Notes under the pieces: model-generated | The model's input: only the letters and a program-made list of their open reading frames with translations | Databases searched by the model: none | What the model was told of the DNA's origin: nothing | In this document: one piece after another, positions 33,028 to 42,092 of the stretch | Layout of the letters: each line of letters opens with the position of its first letter | How positions within the stretch are numbered: the stretch's first letter is position 1 | Program-made: the position numbers and the translations under genes | NCBI GenBank assembly: GCA_002440975.1 | Contig: DJWN01000124.1 | Location: 1-64,000, forward strand | Origin: Bacteroidales bacterium UBA6229 | GTDB taxonomy: Bacteria; Bacteroidota; Bacteroidia; Bacteroidales; F082 | Reading direction: 5' to 3' | DNA: 64,000 bases

Positions 33028-35175
33028 ATGGAGTTACAGAAGTTTACTTATGACAACCGTCTTTCCAGTTTGTTCCTAAAGGCGACAATACTTTGGGGAC
33101 TTGTTGGAATGCTGGTAGGGCTAACCATTGCCATTGAGCTGATTTGGCCTACTATGACGAATGGTATTTCGTGGCTTTCGTTTGGTCGCTTAAGACCGCT
33201 GCACACCAATGCCGTGATTTTTGCCTTTGTGGGTAATGGGATGTTTACGGCTATTTATTATTCCACACCGCGTTTGCTCAAAACGCCGATGTACAGCGAG
33301 TTGCTCGGGAGAATACACTTCTGGGGATGGCAGCTGATCATTGTTGCTGCGGCCATCACTTTGCCACTCGGAATTACCGTAAGCAAGGAATACGCCGAAC
33401 TGGAATGGCCTATTGATGTTGCCATCGCTATCGTGTGGGTCATCTTTGGGATTAACCTTATCATGACCACGGTTAAAAGGCGTGTGAAACACATTTATGT
33501 TGCAATCTGGTTTTATATAGCCACTTTTGTTACGGTAGCTGTTTTGCACATCGTAAATTCAATCAACCTTCCGGTGAGCTTCTTCAAGAGTTATCCGGTT
33601 TATGCCGGCGTTCAGGATGCGCTGGTACAATGGTGGTATGGCCATAACGCAGTAGCTTTTTTCCTTACGACGCCATACCTTGGCTTGATGTATTATTTCA
33701 TCCCGAAGGCTGCCAACAGACCGATTTATTCCTATAAACTTTCTATCATACACTTTTGGGCACTCATTTTTATTTATATCTGGGCAGGTCCACACCATTT
33801 GCTTTATTCTGCTCTGCCCGACTGGACTCAGGCATTAGGAGTTGTATTTTCGATTATGCTGATTGCGCCTTCATGGGGTGGTATGATCAACGGATTGCTC
33901 ACCTTGCGCGGTGCCTGGGATAAAGTACGTGAAGATCCGGTACTTAAAATGTTTGTGGTAGGCGTTACCGCTTATGGTATGGCAACTTTTGAAGGGCCGA
34001 TGCTTTCGCTTAAAAGTGTGAACGCAATCAGCCACTTTACTGACTGGACGATTGCTCACGTGCATATTGGAGCACTCGGCTGGAATGGTATGTTGACTTT
34101 TGGTATGATCTATTGGCTGTTGCCACGTTTGTATAAAACCAAACTGTTTAGCGTTAAGCTTGCCAATGCTCACTTCTGGCTTGCCACCACAGGGATGTTA
34201 TTCTTTGCTATTCCACTTTATTTTGCCGGTTTCACGCAAAGCCTGATGTGGAAAGAATTTACTGAAGAAGGATTCCTGAAATATCCAAATTTTATCGAAA
34301 CCGTTACGCAAATCCTTCCCATGTATTGGATTCGTGTGCTTGGCGGGACATTGTATATCACTGGTGTAATTCTGATGATATACAATGCCGCAAAAACAAT
34401 CAAACAAGGGTCGTTCATTCCTGAAGAACAGGACGAAGCACCTGCACTTGAAATAAGAAAACCCAATCCCGACAAAGGACACCGCCGGCTCGAAGGGAAA
34501 CCGGTATTGTTTACTGTACTTGCTTTGGTAGCCATTTTGATTGGCGGTCTGGTTGAGTTCATTCCCATGTTTATGATCAAATCCAATGTGCCTACCATTG
34601 TAAGTGTACAACCTTATACACCCCTTGAGTTGGAAGGGCGGGACATCTATATCCGCGAAGGTTGCTATACCTGTCACAGCCAGATGATCAGGCCATTCAG
34701 AAGTGAGGTGGAGCGTTATGGCGACTACACCAAAGCTGGCGAAACGGTTTACGACAGGCCATTCCAGTTTGGATCAAAACGTACCGGACCTGATTTGGCT
34801 CGCGAAGGCGTGAAAACAAGCCGGAATTACAAACCCGATGCCTGGCATTACAACCACTTTATGAGCCCTCAGAAAATGGTGGCCGAATCTATTATGCCGC
34901 CTTATCCGTGGATAATTCAGAATGATTTGAATACTTCTACTACCACCGGAAAAATAAGAGCCATGATGAAATTGGGTGTGCCTTATCCTGATGGATTCGA
35001 CACCAAAGCCTTGGAACATCTGCAAAAACAGGCTAATCAAATTGCTCAGGGATTGCGCGATGGGGGTATTGATGTGGAAGATCAGAAAGAAGTGATTGCT
35101 TTGATTGCCTACATTCAGCGTCTTGGTACGGATATTCACAGAGAATCAAACGAACCAATATTTTCTGAAAACTAA
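33028..35175 (+). CDS. ccoNO: Fused cbb3 oxidase subunits I and II (CcoN-CcoO)
   Basis: A 715-residue fusion. Residues about 1-470 are CcoN, the haem-copper catalytic subunit with 12 helices and motifs such as RPLHTNAVIF, WWYGHNAVAFFLTTPYLG and HFTDWTIAHVHIGALGWNG. After a linker and a helix near 490-515, CcoO begins with the haem site CYTCHSQMIRPF (C546, C549, H550) and SKRTGPDLAREG. It reduces O2 to water with high affinity. The N-O fusion is a recurring feature of Bacteroidota cbb3 oxidases. Confidence 0.96.
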   Translation: MELQKFTYDNRLSSLFLKATILWGLVGMLVGLTIAIELIWPTMTNGISWLSFGRLRPLHTNAVIFAFVGNGMFTAIYYSTPRLLKTPMYSELLGRIHFWGWQLIIVAAAITLPLGITVSKEYAELEWPIDVAIAIVWVIFGINLIMTTVKRRVKHIYVAIWFYIATFVTVAVLHIVNSINLPVSFFKSYPVYAGVQDALVQWWYGHNAVAFFLTTPYLGLMYYFIPKAANRPIYSYKLSIIHFWALIFIYIWAGPHHLLYSALPDWTQALGVVFSIMLIAPSWGGMINGLLTLRGAWDKVREDPVLKMFVVGVTAYGMATFEGPMLSLKSVNAISHFTDWTIAHVHIGALGWNGMLTFGMIYWLLPRLYKTKLFSVKLANAHFWLATTGMLFFAIPLYFAGFTQSLMWKEFTEEGFLKYPNFIETVTQILPMYWIRVLGGTLYITGVILMIYNAAKTIKQGSFIPEEQDEAPALEIRKPNPDKGHRRLEGKPVLFTVLALVAILIGGLVEFIPMFMIKSNVPTIVSVQPYTPLELEGRDIYIREGCYTCHSQMIRPFRSEVERYGDYTKAGETVYDRPFQFGSKRTGPDLAREGVKTSRNYKPDAWHYNHFMSPQKMVAESIMPPYPWIIQNDLNTSTTTGKIRAMMKLGVPYPDGFDTKALEHLQKQANQIAQGLRDGGIDVEDQKEVIALIAYIQRLGTDIHRESNEPIFSEN

Positions 35176-35183
35176 TTCGCCCT

Positions 35184-35387
35184 ATGAAAATAGTAACCAA
35201 TGCGCTCGAAAACATAGCCAACATCCAGATTTTTCCTATTATTGGATTGCTGATCTTTCTGATGTTTTTTATCATCATGATTTACAGGGTGGTAAAGATG
35301 GATCGGAAAGAAGTGGATGAGATCAGCCGTTTGCCCCTTGAAAAGGATCAGGCCGAAAACAATGGTTATGCCGAAAGCAGTCATTAA
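35184..35387 (+). CDS. ccoQ: CcoQ-like subunit of cbb3 oxidase
   Basis: A 67-residue single-helix protein (helix about 17-36), followed by a basic-acidic tail with VKMDRKEVDEISRLPLEKD, the usual CcoQ pattern. It lies eight bases after ccoNO and 26 before ccoP. It stabilises the complex and carries no cofactor. Confidence 0.85.
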   Translation: MKIVTNALENIANIQIFPIIGLLIFLMFFIIMIYRVVKMDRKEVDEISRLPLEKDQAENNGYAESSH

Positions 35388-35413
35388 GAATTAACAAAAG
35401 AAAACCTTCGATT

Positions 35414-36025
35414 ATGACAACAGAAAATAAAAATCAACCGATGCAGGACGATCAATATGAAATTGACACCCTGACAAACGATAAGCTCATCAAGAATCAT
35501 TCGTATGATGGTATTCAGGAGCTTGATAATGATTTGCCACCCTGGTGGAAATGGTTGTTTATCCTGAGTATCGTCTTTGCGGTAGTTTATATGGTTCGGC
35601 TTTGGGTTTTCAGGGCCGACGACCTGATGCAGGCCAAGGAGTTTCAGAATGAAATGGCTGCGGCAGGCCTTGTAGCTGCCGAGCGTAATGCCGCTACCGC
35701 AGCTTTTGAATTGGTACTGCTCGAAGATGCCGGTTCGCTTGCAAAGGGTAAGGAAACCTGGGACAAGATTTGTGCGGTATGCCACCTGGTTGACGGCGGC
35801 GGTTTGGTTGGTCCCAATATGACAGATAATTACTGGATACACGGAAATAAGCTGGAAGACTTATGGGTCGTTGTAGAAAATGGGGTACTCGAAAAAGGGA
35901 TGATATCCTACAAAGGGCAACTTTCAGAACAACAGCGTCTTGAAGTGATTAGCTATATTCTGGTTGATCTTCACGGCAGCACGCCGGCCACCCCAAAAGA
36001 ACCACAAGGTGAGTTGTATGAATAA
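35414..36025 (+). CDS. ccoP: CcoP, cytochrome c subunit of cbb3 oxidase (one haem)
   Basis: A 203-residue subunit: N-terminal CcoP segment with YDGIQELDNDLPPWWKWLF and a membrane helix (about 46-66), a helical linker, and one cytochrome c domain (C120, C123, H124 in CAVCHLVDGGGLVGPN). Proteobacterial CcoP has two haem domains; this one has a single site, as seen in other Bacteroidota. It ends the structural block and is followed by a terminator-like hairpin. Confidence 0.94.
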   Translation: MTTENKNQPMQDDQYEIDTLTNDKLIKNHSYDGIQELDNDLPPWWKWLFILSIVFAVVYMVRLWVFRADDLMQAKEFQNEMAAAGLVAAERNAATAAFELVLLEDAGSLAKGKETWDKICAVCHLVDGGGLVGPNMTDNYWIHGNKLEDLWVVVENGVLEKGMISYKGQLSEQQRLEVISYILVDLHGSTPATPKEPQGELYE

Positions 36026-36050
36026 ATAATGCATACCAAAATTACATATC

Positions 36051-36107
36051 AACACAGTCGGGAGAGCTCTGAATAAATTTCAGAGTGATTCCGGCTGTGT
36101 TTTGTTT
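36051..36107 (+). terminator. Terminator hairpin after ccoP
   Basis: A two-part stem: AACACAGTCGG (36051-36061) with CCGGCTGTGTT (36091-36101), and inside it CTCTGAA (36067-36073) with TTCAGAG (36079-36085). A T-rich run TTTTGTTT (36100-36107) follows. It probably reduces transcription from the oxidase subunit genes into ccoG. Confidence 0.75.
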
Positions 36108-36121
36108 CAAACCTGAACCAT

Positions 36122-37576
36122 ATGAATCAAAATAAAACAAATCCAAATTTGGAGGAAGATGTTTATCAGCCCAAAAGTGGAAGTTTTAGAGATAAAATCA
36201 GTACTATAGACAGCTCTGGAAAAAGAGCCTGGATTTTTCCCAAAAAACCCAGAGGGAAGCTGTATAATTATCGCTGGATAGTTGCCATTATCCTGCTCAC
36301 GCTTTTATTTGCAGGCCCTTTTATCAAATATAAGGGTGAACCTTTTATGCTGTTCAATATTTTTGAACGGAAATTTATCCTCTTTGGACAACTTTTCTGG
36401 CCACAGGATTTTCATCTGGTTGTGCTGTTGCTGATTACTTTCATTGTTTTCATCATCTTGTTTACTGTGATTTTTGGCAGGATATTTTGTGGCTGGGTGT
36501 GTCCGCAAACAATTTTTATGGAGTTTGTCTTCAGGCAAATTGAGTATTGGATCGAAGGCGACTTTAACAAACAAAAGAAACTGGCACGACAGGCCTGGAA
36601 CTTTGAAAAAATTTGGAAAAAGACACTTAAGCACTTGCTGTTTTATGCCATAGCTTTTGCAATTTCAAATACTTTTTTGGCTTATCTCGTTGGAATTGAT
36701 AATTTGAAGGAGCTTGTAGTGAACGGGCCAATGGCTAATCTGGCCAGTTTTGTGGCTATCCTATTGTTTTCGGGTGTGTTCTATTTCATCTTTGCCTTTT
36801 TCCGCGAACAGGTGTGTCTGATCGCTTGTCCGTATGGCCGTTTGCAGGGAGTGCTTTTAGATAGTAAATCTATTGTTGTTGCTTACGATTATAAAAGAGG
36901 AGAACCCAAAGGGAAATACAATCCGCTCGAAGACAGAGCATCGACAAGCAAAGGCGATTGCATCGACTGCAAAAGCTGTATTACCGTTTGCCCCACAGGC
37001 ATCGATATCCGAAATGGCACTCAGCTCGAATGCATCAACTGCACGGCTTGTATCGATGCCTGCGACAGCATCATGGATCGGGTAGGCTTGCCAAGGGGTT
37101 TGATAAGATATGATTCTGAAAAAGGCATTTCCGAAGGGGTAAGAAAAATCTTCAACGGCCGAACGATTGCCTATTCAGTGGTTTTGACCATACTGCTGTT
37201 GGTTGTGGGTACGTTGTTCACCTTGCGTTCGGATGTGGAAGCCACTATTTTACGGGTACCAGCAACGCTTTTTCAGGAATACGGCCCCAATCAGCTATCC
37301 AATGTGTATAAAGTGCAGTTGGTGAATAAAACCCGAAACGATCTTCCTGTGCAACTGGAGCTTGTTTCTCACCAGGGCGAGATCAAAATTATGGGTGATC
37401 CCATTGTGGTGGAAGGGGGAAATATTAAGGAAGCCAACTTTTTGGTTATCATCGATAAGGAAAGCCTTACTGCCAGTAATACACGGATTGTTATTGAAGT
37501 AAAAAGTGACGACAAACTGCTTTCGAGCTATAAAACAACTTTTATAGGCCCTAATCGCCTGGATCAGAAGAATTAA
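36122..37576 (+). CDS. ccoG: CcoG, cbb3 oxidase maturation iron-sulfur protein
   Basis: A 484-residue membrane protein of the CcoG/RdxA/FixG family, a cupric reductase that supplies Cu(I) for cbb3 assembly. It has five or so helices, CGWVCPQTIFMEF after the second, CLIACPYGRLQG, then two ferredoxin clusters (CIDCKSCITVCPTGIDIRNG and CINCTACIDACDSIM), and a C-terminal periplasmic Ig-like domain after the last helix (about 335-357). It lies 10 bases before ccoH. Confidence 0.95.
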   Translation: MNQNKTNPNLEEDVYQPKSGSFRDKISTIDSSGKRAWIFPKKPRGKLYNYRWIVAIILLTLLFAGPFIKYKGEPFMLFNIFERKFILFGQLFWPQDFHLVVLLLITFIVFIILFTVIFGRIFCGWVCPQTIFMEFVFRQIEYWIEGDFNKQKKLARQAWNFEKIWKKTLKHLLFYAIAFAISNTFLAYLVGIDNLKELVVNGPMANLASFVAILLFSGVFYFIFAFFREQVCLIACPYGRLQGVLLDSKSIVVAYDYKRGEPKGKYNPLEDRASTSKGDCIDCKSCITVCPTGIDIRNGTQLECINCTACIDACDSIMDRVGLPRGLIRYDSEKGISEGVRKIFNGRTIAYSVVLTILLLVVGTLFTLRSDVEATILRVPATLFQEYGPNQLSNVYKVQLVNKTRNDLPVQLELVSHQGEIKIMGDPIVVEGGNIKEANFLVIIDKESLTASNTRIVIEVKSDDKLLSSYKTTFIGPNRLDQKN

Positions 37577-37586
37577 TACTACACTT

Positions 37587-38027
37587 ATGAAATGGAACTG
37601 GGGGACTAAGTTATTTATCTGGACGGCTGCTTTTATGATCATGCTGATTGTTTTTGCTATTTTGATGATGCGGGAACAAATCAGTTTGGTGGAGCCGGAT
37701 TATTATCCCAAAGGGCAAACCCATGAGGAGTTGATTGAGAAGCACCGGAATGCCCTTTCGCTTTCTGAGCAAATCAAGGTGGATGTAGCGGATGGAAGGC
37801 TGGTCATCCAATTTCCTGAAGAACTGGAACCCAACAACATCACTGGTGAAGTGCAATTGTATCACGTGGTTGATGAGTCGAAGGATGCCTTGTACCTGCT
37901 CGAAGTGGATGCCGATGGAAAGGTGAGTATTATGGTGACTTCGTTAAAAGGTCGTTATACCTTGAAAATAGATTGGCGATACAAGGAAACAAACTATTAT
38001 ACTGAGAAGCAAATAAATATCAACTAA
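37587..38027 (+). CDS. ccoH: CcoH/FixH, cbb3 oxidase assembly protein
   Basis: A 146-residue protein with one N-terminal helix (about 8-28) and a small periplasmic beta domain. The FixH motifs LVEPDYYPKGQTHEELIEKH and the closing YTLKIDWRYKETNYYTEK are present. FixH/CcoH interacts with CcoI and the oxidase during assembly. It lies two bases before the next gene. Confidence 0.92.
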   Translation: MKWNWGTKLFIWTAAFMIMLIVFAILMMREQISLVEPDYYPKGQTHEELIEKHRNALSLSEQIKVDVADGRLVIQFPEELEPNNITGEVQLYHVVDESKDALYLLEVDADGKVSIMVTSLKGRYTLKIDWRYKETNYYTEKQININ

Positions 38028-38029
38028 CA

Positions 38030-38782
38030 ATGACAGAACTTTATACTGCTTTAACGATTGGTTTAATCGGAAGTTTTCATTGCATTGGCATGTGTGGTCC
38101 TATCGCTGTGGCTTTGCCTCTAGGCAACCGGAGCTGGGCAGGAAAAGTTGCCGGCGTGCTGCTATACAATCTTGGAAGAGCAGCTACCTATGGTGTTTTG
38201 GGTGCTGCTTTTGGCTTGCTCGGGAAAGGCATTCAAATGGCCGGATTTCAGCAATGGGCTTCCATTTTGATTGGCGTGGTAATGATACTTTCGGTGCTTT
38301 TCCCGATCTTGTTTCGTGGTAAAATAAGCATCGACCAACTGCTCACCGGATATGCAGCTCGACTCATTTCAAAGTTCAGGAAGCTGTTTGGTAAGGCTTC
38401 ATACAAAAACCTCTTGGTGATTGGACTTTTGAATGGACTACTGCCTTGTGGTTTGGTATATGTGGCCGTGGCGGGTGCCCTCAATACCAATGGTGTGCTA
38501 AGTGGCATCGCATTTATGGTTGTTTTTGGTTTGGGAACAATCCCTGTGATGATGAGCGTCACCCTTTTAGGGAATGTGATCGGCCAGAAGCTCCGAAAAC
38601 AAATGAACCACATCATCCCGGTTTTTATTGTTATGTTGGGGATCATCTTTATTTTGAGGGGGTTATCCCTGGGCATTCCGTACATCAGCCCAAAAAGTCA
38701 GATGCTTACTCCAGAAAAGGAAATGAAAATGAAGGGCAGCTGTTGTAGCCCTGATAAGACAATGGAAGTAAGAGATTTTTAG
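38030..38782 (+). CDS. TauE/SafE-like (UreH-type) membrane protein of the cco cluster
   Basis: A 250-residue protein with six transmembrane helices. The motif GSFHCIGMCGPIAVALPL in helix 1 and NGLLPCGLVYVAVAGA in helix 4 are typical of the UreH/TauE-like proteins that accompany ccoG and ccoH. The Cys, His and Met residues in these helices suggest handling of copper. The C-terminus has CCSPDK. It ends the cbb3 assembly operon; transport activity is inferred, not shown. Confidence 0.87.
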   Translation: MTELYTALTIGLIGSFHCIGMCGPIAVALPLGNRSWAGKVAGVLLYNLGRAATYGVLGAAFGLLGKGIQMAGFQQWASILIGVVMILSVLFPILFRGKISIDQLLTGYAARLISKFRKLFGKASYKNLLVIGLLNGLLPCGLVYVAVAGALNTNGVLSGIAFMVVFGLGTIPVMMSVTLLGNVIGQKLRKQMNHIIPVFIVMLGIIFILRGLSLGIPYISPKSQMLTPEKEMKMKGSCCSPDKTMEVRDF

Positions 38783-38844
38783 GCTAGGCTGCCGGTCACG
38801 ATTCTTTTTTCGTCTTTGATTTAAGTTTTTTTTGTGGATCCATT

Positions 38845-38865
38845 TATTTAGACCCGTTCTAAATA
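38845..38865. promoter_or_regulatory. Palindromic operator TATTTAGA-N5-TCTAAATA upstream of the DUF4920 gene
   Basis: Perfect 8-5-8 inverted repeat (TATTTAGA, CCCGT, TCTAAATA). It covers the place of the -33 element for the TACTTTTG box at 38881-38888, a position suited to repression. The same palindrome stands before the SCO/caa3 operon and the DUF2752 gene. Confidence 0.7.
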
Positions 38866-38880
38866 GACGGATTTTTGTTT

Positions 38881-38888
38881 TACTTTTG
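38881..38888 (+). promoter_or_regulatory. Candidate -7 element for the DUF4920 gene
   Basis: TACTTTTG matches TAnnTTTG and lies 23 bases before the ATG, just downstream of the palindromic operator. Confidence 0.55.
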
Positions 38889-38911
38889 CAGCAAATTAAT
38901 ACAACACAATT

Positions 38912-39439
38912 ATGAGCAAGCGAATTTTTTCAATCGGATTATTGTTGATTGGTCTGATTTTTTTTGCAGGATGTAATTCCAATAACCAACAAAACCATGA
39001 AGGCCACAACCATGCCGACATGAATTCATCCGTTGACAAAGTTTTACCGGCAAGCGGAAACTTTGGTCAAGAAATAACGAAAGAAAATGCACTGGCTGTA
39101 AATGATGCTTTGAGGCAAATCACAGTTGATACAACTTTCGAATTAAAACTTACCGGAACGATCAGTGAGGTGTGTCAGCACAGTGGATGCTGGCTAACAA
39201 TCAAGCTTGAAGATGGGGAAGAGTTGATGGTAAATATGCTCGATCACGCTTACGAAGTTCCAAAAGATGCCGCAGGAAAATCAGTTTGGGCTCAGGGCAC
39301 TGCCATCCGCGAACTCATCCCTGTTGAAATGCTCAAACATTATGCTGCCGATGCCGGTAAAAGTCAGGAAGAAATTGATGCCATTACACAACCCGAATGG
39401 AAATATACCCTTGATGCAAAAGGTGTAATTATTGAATAA
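38912..39439 (+). CDS. DUF4920 lipoprotein with His-rich N-terminus
   Basis: A 175-residue lipoprotein (IFFAGC, C21) with a His/Asn-rich stretch just after the lipid anchor (NHEGHNHADM), which could bind metal, and a DUF4920 OB-like beta domain (about 60-175) containing CQHSGCWLTIKLEDGE. The function of DUF4920 is unknown. It stands alone between the cbb3 and caa3 clusters and shares the palindromic operator with the caa3 operon, so a role in oxidase assembly or metal supply is plausible but unproven. Confidence 0.8.
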   Translation: MSKRIFSIGLLLIGLIFFAGCNSNNQQNHEGHNHADMNSSVDKVLPASGNFGQEITKENALAVNDALRQITVDTTFELKLTGTISEVCQHSGCWLTIKLEDGEELMVNMLDHAYEVPKDAAGKSVWAQGTAIRELIPVEMLKHYAADAGKSQEEIDAITQPEWKYTLDAKGVIIE

Positions 39440-39608
39440 TCAGGTAATCCTTGCAGTCTTCAACGGAAATGCTGTTTAATGCTCCCGCAAGTTGTTGAAA
39501 CACATTGCTGCTTCTGAGGTACTATTACCCTAGGCTTCTTAAAGATTTGTAACGACTTTTTATTCATAATCGAAAACGATTGCAATTTATTAGATTAAAG
39601 TTTGTTTT

Positions 39609-39629
39609 TATTTAGATTAAATCTAAATT
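39609..39629. promoter_or_regulatory. Palindromic operator upstream of the SCO/caa3 operon
   Basis: TATTTAGA-TTAAA-TCTAAATT: the inner 7-bp arms are a perfect inverted repeat with the same half-sites as at 38845 and 49798. It lies 47 bases before the SCO start. The 236-base gap between the DUF4920 gene and this operon shows no open frame. Confidence 0.7.
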
Positions 39630-39675
39630 AGTGGCTCGAAATAAGCCGTTTCAAAAACTGTTTAAATAATTATAA

Positions 39676-40464
39676 ATGAGGTTATTAATTAAAACAAAAA
39701 TGCGAAGTTTTTGTGTGTTGGTGTTATTTTTCATCGTTTTTAGCCCAATTTTGGCTCAAGAGGAGCTTGGGGTTTACGAAAAACTGGATCAATTTATTGA
39801 GGAAGATATCGTCTTCACGGATGAGAATTTTCGTGAGGTAAATATCAGAGAAGCAATCGACAAACCAACGATTGTTGCCATGGTGTATTACGAATGTCCT
39901 GGCATTTGCACGCCTTTGCTAAACGGACTGGCCGATGTAATGAAAAAATCTGATCTGGAGCTGGGAAAAGATTATCAGGTCTTCACAATTAGTTTCTCGC
40001 ATGTAGAAAGCCCTGTATTAGCGCAAAACAAGAAACGTACCTATACAAAACTAGTTGGCAAAGGTGACCTGGAGAATGGCTGGCACTTTTTTACGGGCGA
40101 CAGCCTTAACATTGATCGTTTTTTGGATAATATCGGGTACAAAGTAAAGCAGGAAGGAGAGGAGTACATTCATCCTGCCACATTGGTAGTGCTTAGTCCG
40201 CATGGGAAAATCACTCGTTATCTGCATGGCACGAATTATCTTCCGTTTGATATGAAAATGGCCATTGTGGAAGCCGGCCTGGAGCGTTCCGGTCCGACGA
40301 TAAATAAAATTCTGGATTATTGTTTTAGCTACGATCCGGAAGGGAAGTCCTATGTTTTTAATGTTACCAGGGTGTCGGGCACGGTTATTTTGTTGCTTGC
40401 TTTGGCACTTTTGGGATCGCTCGTCCTGTCAAATCGCAAAAAGAAAAACAAAAATGCACTTTAA
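39676..40464 (+). CDS. SCO1/SenC/PrrC family copper chaperone
   Basis: A 262-residue protein with an N-terminal signal/anchor (about 9-27), a thioredoxin-like SCO domain with the copper ligands C74 and C78 (YECPGICTPLL) and H166 (YIHPATLVVL), and a C-terminal helix (about 237-255). SCO proteins deliver copper to the CuA site of oxidase subunit II. It is the first gene of the caa3 operon, three bases ahead of ctaD. A second membrane helix at the C-terminus is typical of Bacteroidota SCO proteins in this position. Confidence 0.93.
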   Translation: MRLLIKTKMRSFCVLVLFFIVFSPILAQEELGVYEKLDQFIEEDIVFTDENFREVNIREAIDKPTIVAMVYYECPGICTPLLNGLADVMKKSDLELGKDYQVFTISFSHVESPVLAQNKKRTYTKLVGKGDLENGWHFFTGDSLNIDRFLDNIGYKVKQEGEEYIHPATLVVLSPHGKITRYLHGTNYLPFDMKMAIVEAGLERSGPTINKILDYCFSYDPEGKSYVFNVTRVSGTVILLLALALLGSLVLSNRKKKNKNAL

Positions 40465-40467
40465 ACT

Positions 40468-42090
40468 ATGACAAGTACTGCATTGAATCTAAACTATCTT
40501 CAGGCAAAAAAGGGAATTTTTTCCTGGATTTTTAGTGTCGATCACAAACGAATAGGCTTGCTCTATCTGTATTCGCTGATCACATTTTTTCTTGTTGGTG
40601 CCACACTGGGCGTGTTGATGCGTTTGGAGCTTTTAAATCCGGGTAAGGATTTATTTGAAGCCCAAACCTACAACCAGATTTTTACCATGCATGGGGTGAT
40701 CATGATATTTCTTTTTATCATTCCAAGTATTCCGGCGGTTTTTGGTAATTTTTTCCTGCCCATCATGCTTGGTACGGATGATGTGTCATTTCCCCGGCTC
40801 AATCTGCTGTCGTGGTGGATTTACATCATCGGAGCCATCATGGCACTTTCAACTTTGCTTTTCGGTGATGGTCCGGCCGATACAGGATGGACCTTTTATG
40901 TGCCTTATAGCGTAAAAACAGGAACAAATGTCACCATGTCGGTGCTGGCAGCCTTTGTTTTGGGTTTCTCCTCCATATTGACCGGATTGAATTTTATCGT
41001 GACTATCCATCGGTTGAAGACGCCTGGAATGACTTTTCTGAAAATGCCGCTTTTTGCCTGGGCCTTGTACGCTACTTCCTGGATTCAGCTGCTTGCTACC
41101 CCTGTAATCGGAATCACCCTTTTGATGATAGTTGCCGAGCGTGTTTTTGGCGTAGGCTTGTTTGATCCCTCAATCGGTGGCGATCCTATCTTATACCAAC
41201 ATTTGTTCTGGATTTATTCTCACCCGGCGGTTTATATCATGGCTTTGCCTGCGTTCGGAATTATCTCGGAATTGTTACCGACTTTTTCAAATCGAACCAT
41301 TTTTGGTTATAAAGCCATTGCGTTTTCGTCCTTGGCAATTGCTTTTGTGGGTTATTTTGTTTGGGGACATCATATGTTTACCTCAGGGATGAGTGGTCTG
41401 GCGCGAATCATTTATTCCATCATGACTTTTTTGGTGGCTATCCCAACAGCCATCAAAGTGTTCAACTGGGTGGCCACTTTGTATAAAGGCTCCATTGATG
41501 TGCAGCCGCCGCTTTTGTATGGGCTCGGATTCATTTTTCAGTTTATGATTGGTGGCTTGAGCGGACTGGTGCTTGGTGCTTTGGCGACCGACATTCATCT
41601 GCATGACACCTATTTTGTGGTAGGGCACTTTCATTATGTGATGTTCGGCGGAACAGGCTTTGCCTTCTTTGGTGCTTTACATTACTGGTATCCGAAAATT
41701 TGGGGAAGAATGTATAATAAGCTGGTGGCCAATATTGCCTTTTTCATCTTGTTTATTGGTTTTAACTTGCTTTATTTTCCGATGATGATCGCCGGGCTGA
41801 TGGGGATGCCGAGACGTTATTATGACTATTTGCCTGAGTTTCACCTGCCGAATATGATCAGCACCTATGGATCGTGGGTGTTGGCGATTGGACTCTTGCT
41901 GATGTTGGGCAATTTGATTGCCGGTTTCAGACGGAAACACGAGAAGATTGCACGCAATCCCTGGGGAACGGGAATCACCCTGGAATGGCAGACGCTTTCG
42001 CCACCTCCTGTTGCCAATTTCGATCGCATGCCTGTTTTGCCAAAAGACGGCCCTTATGATTACGACCATAAACCAGAGATAAAAGAATAG
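40468..42090 (+). CDS. ctaD: Cytochrome c oxidase subunit I
   Basis: A 540-residue haem-copper oxidase subunit with 12 transmembrane helices. The haem a ligand region FTMHGVIMIFLF, the CuB histidine helix WIYSHPAVYIMALPAFG (with the cross-linked His-Tyr region replaced by the HPAVY form of A-type oxidases), HHMFTSGMSG and HDTYFVVGHFHYVMFGG are all seen. It catalyses O2 reduction. Only two bases separate it from ctaE. Confidence 0.96.
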   Translation: MTSTALNLNYLQAKKGIFSWIFSVDHKRIGLLYLYSLITFFLVGATLGVLMRLELLNPGKDLFEAQTYNQIFTMHGVIMIFLFIIPSIPAVFGNFFLPIMLGTDDVSFPRLNLLSWWIYIIGAIMALSTLLFGDGPADTGWTFYVPYSVKTGTNVTMSVLAAFVLGFSSILTGLNFIVTIHRLKTPGMTFLKMPLFAWALYATSWIQLLATPVIGITLLMIVAERVFGVGLFDPSIGGDPILYQHLFWIYSHPAVYIMALPAFGIISELLPTFSNRTIFGYKAIAFSSLAIAFVGYFVWGHHMFTSGMSGLARIIYSIMTFLVAIPTAIKVFNWVATLYKGSIDVQPPLLYGLGFIFQFMIGGLSGLVLGALATDIHLHDTYFVVGHFHYVMFGGTGFAFFGALHYWYPKIWGRMYNKLVANIAFFILFIGFNLLYFPMMIAGLMGMPRRYYDYLPEFHLPNMISTYGSWVLAIGLLLMLGNLIAGFRRKHEKIARNPWGTGITLEWQTLSPPPVANFDRMPVLPKDGPYDYDHKPEIKE

Positions 42091-42092
42091 GT

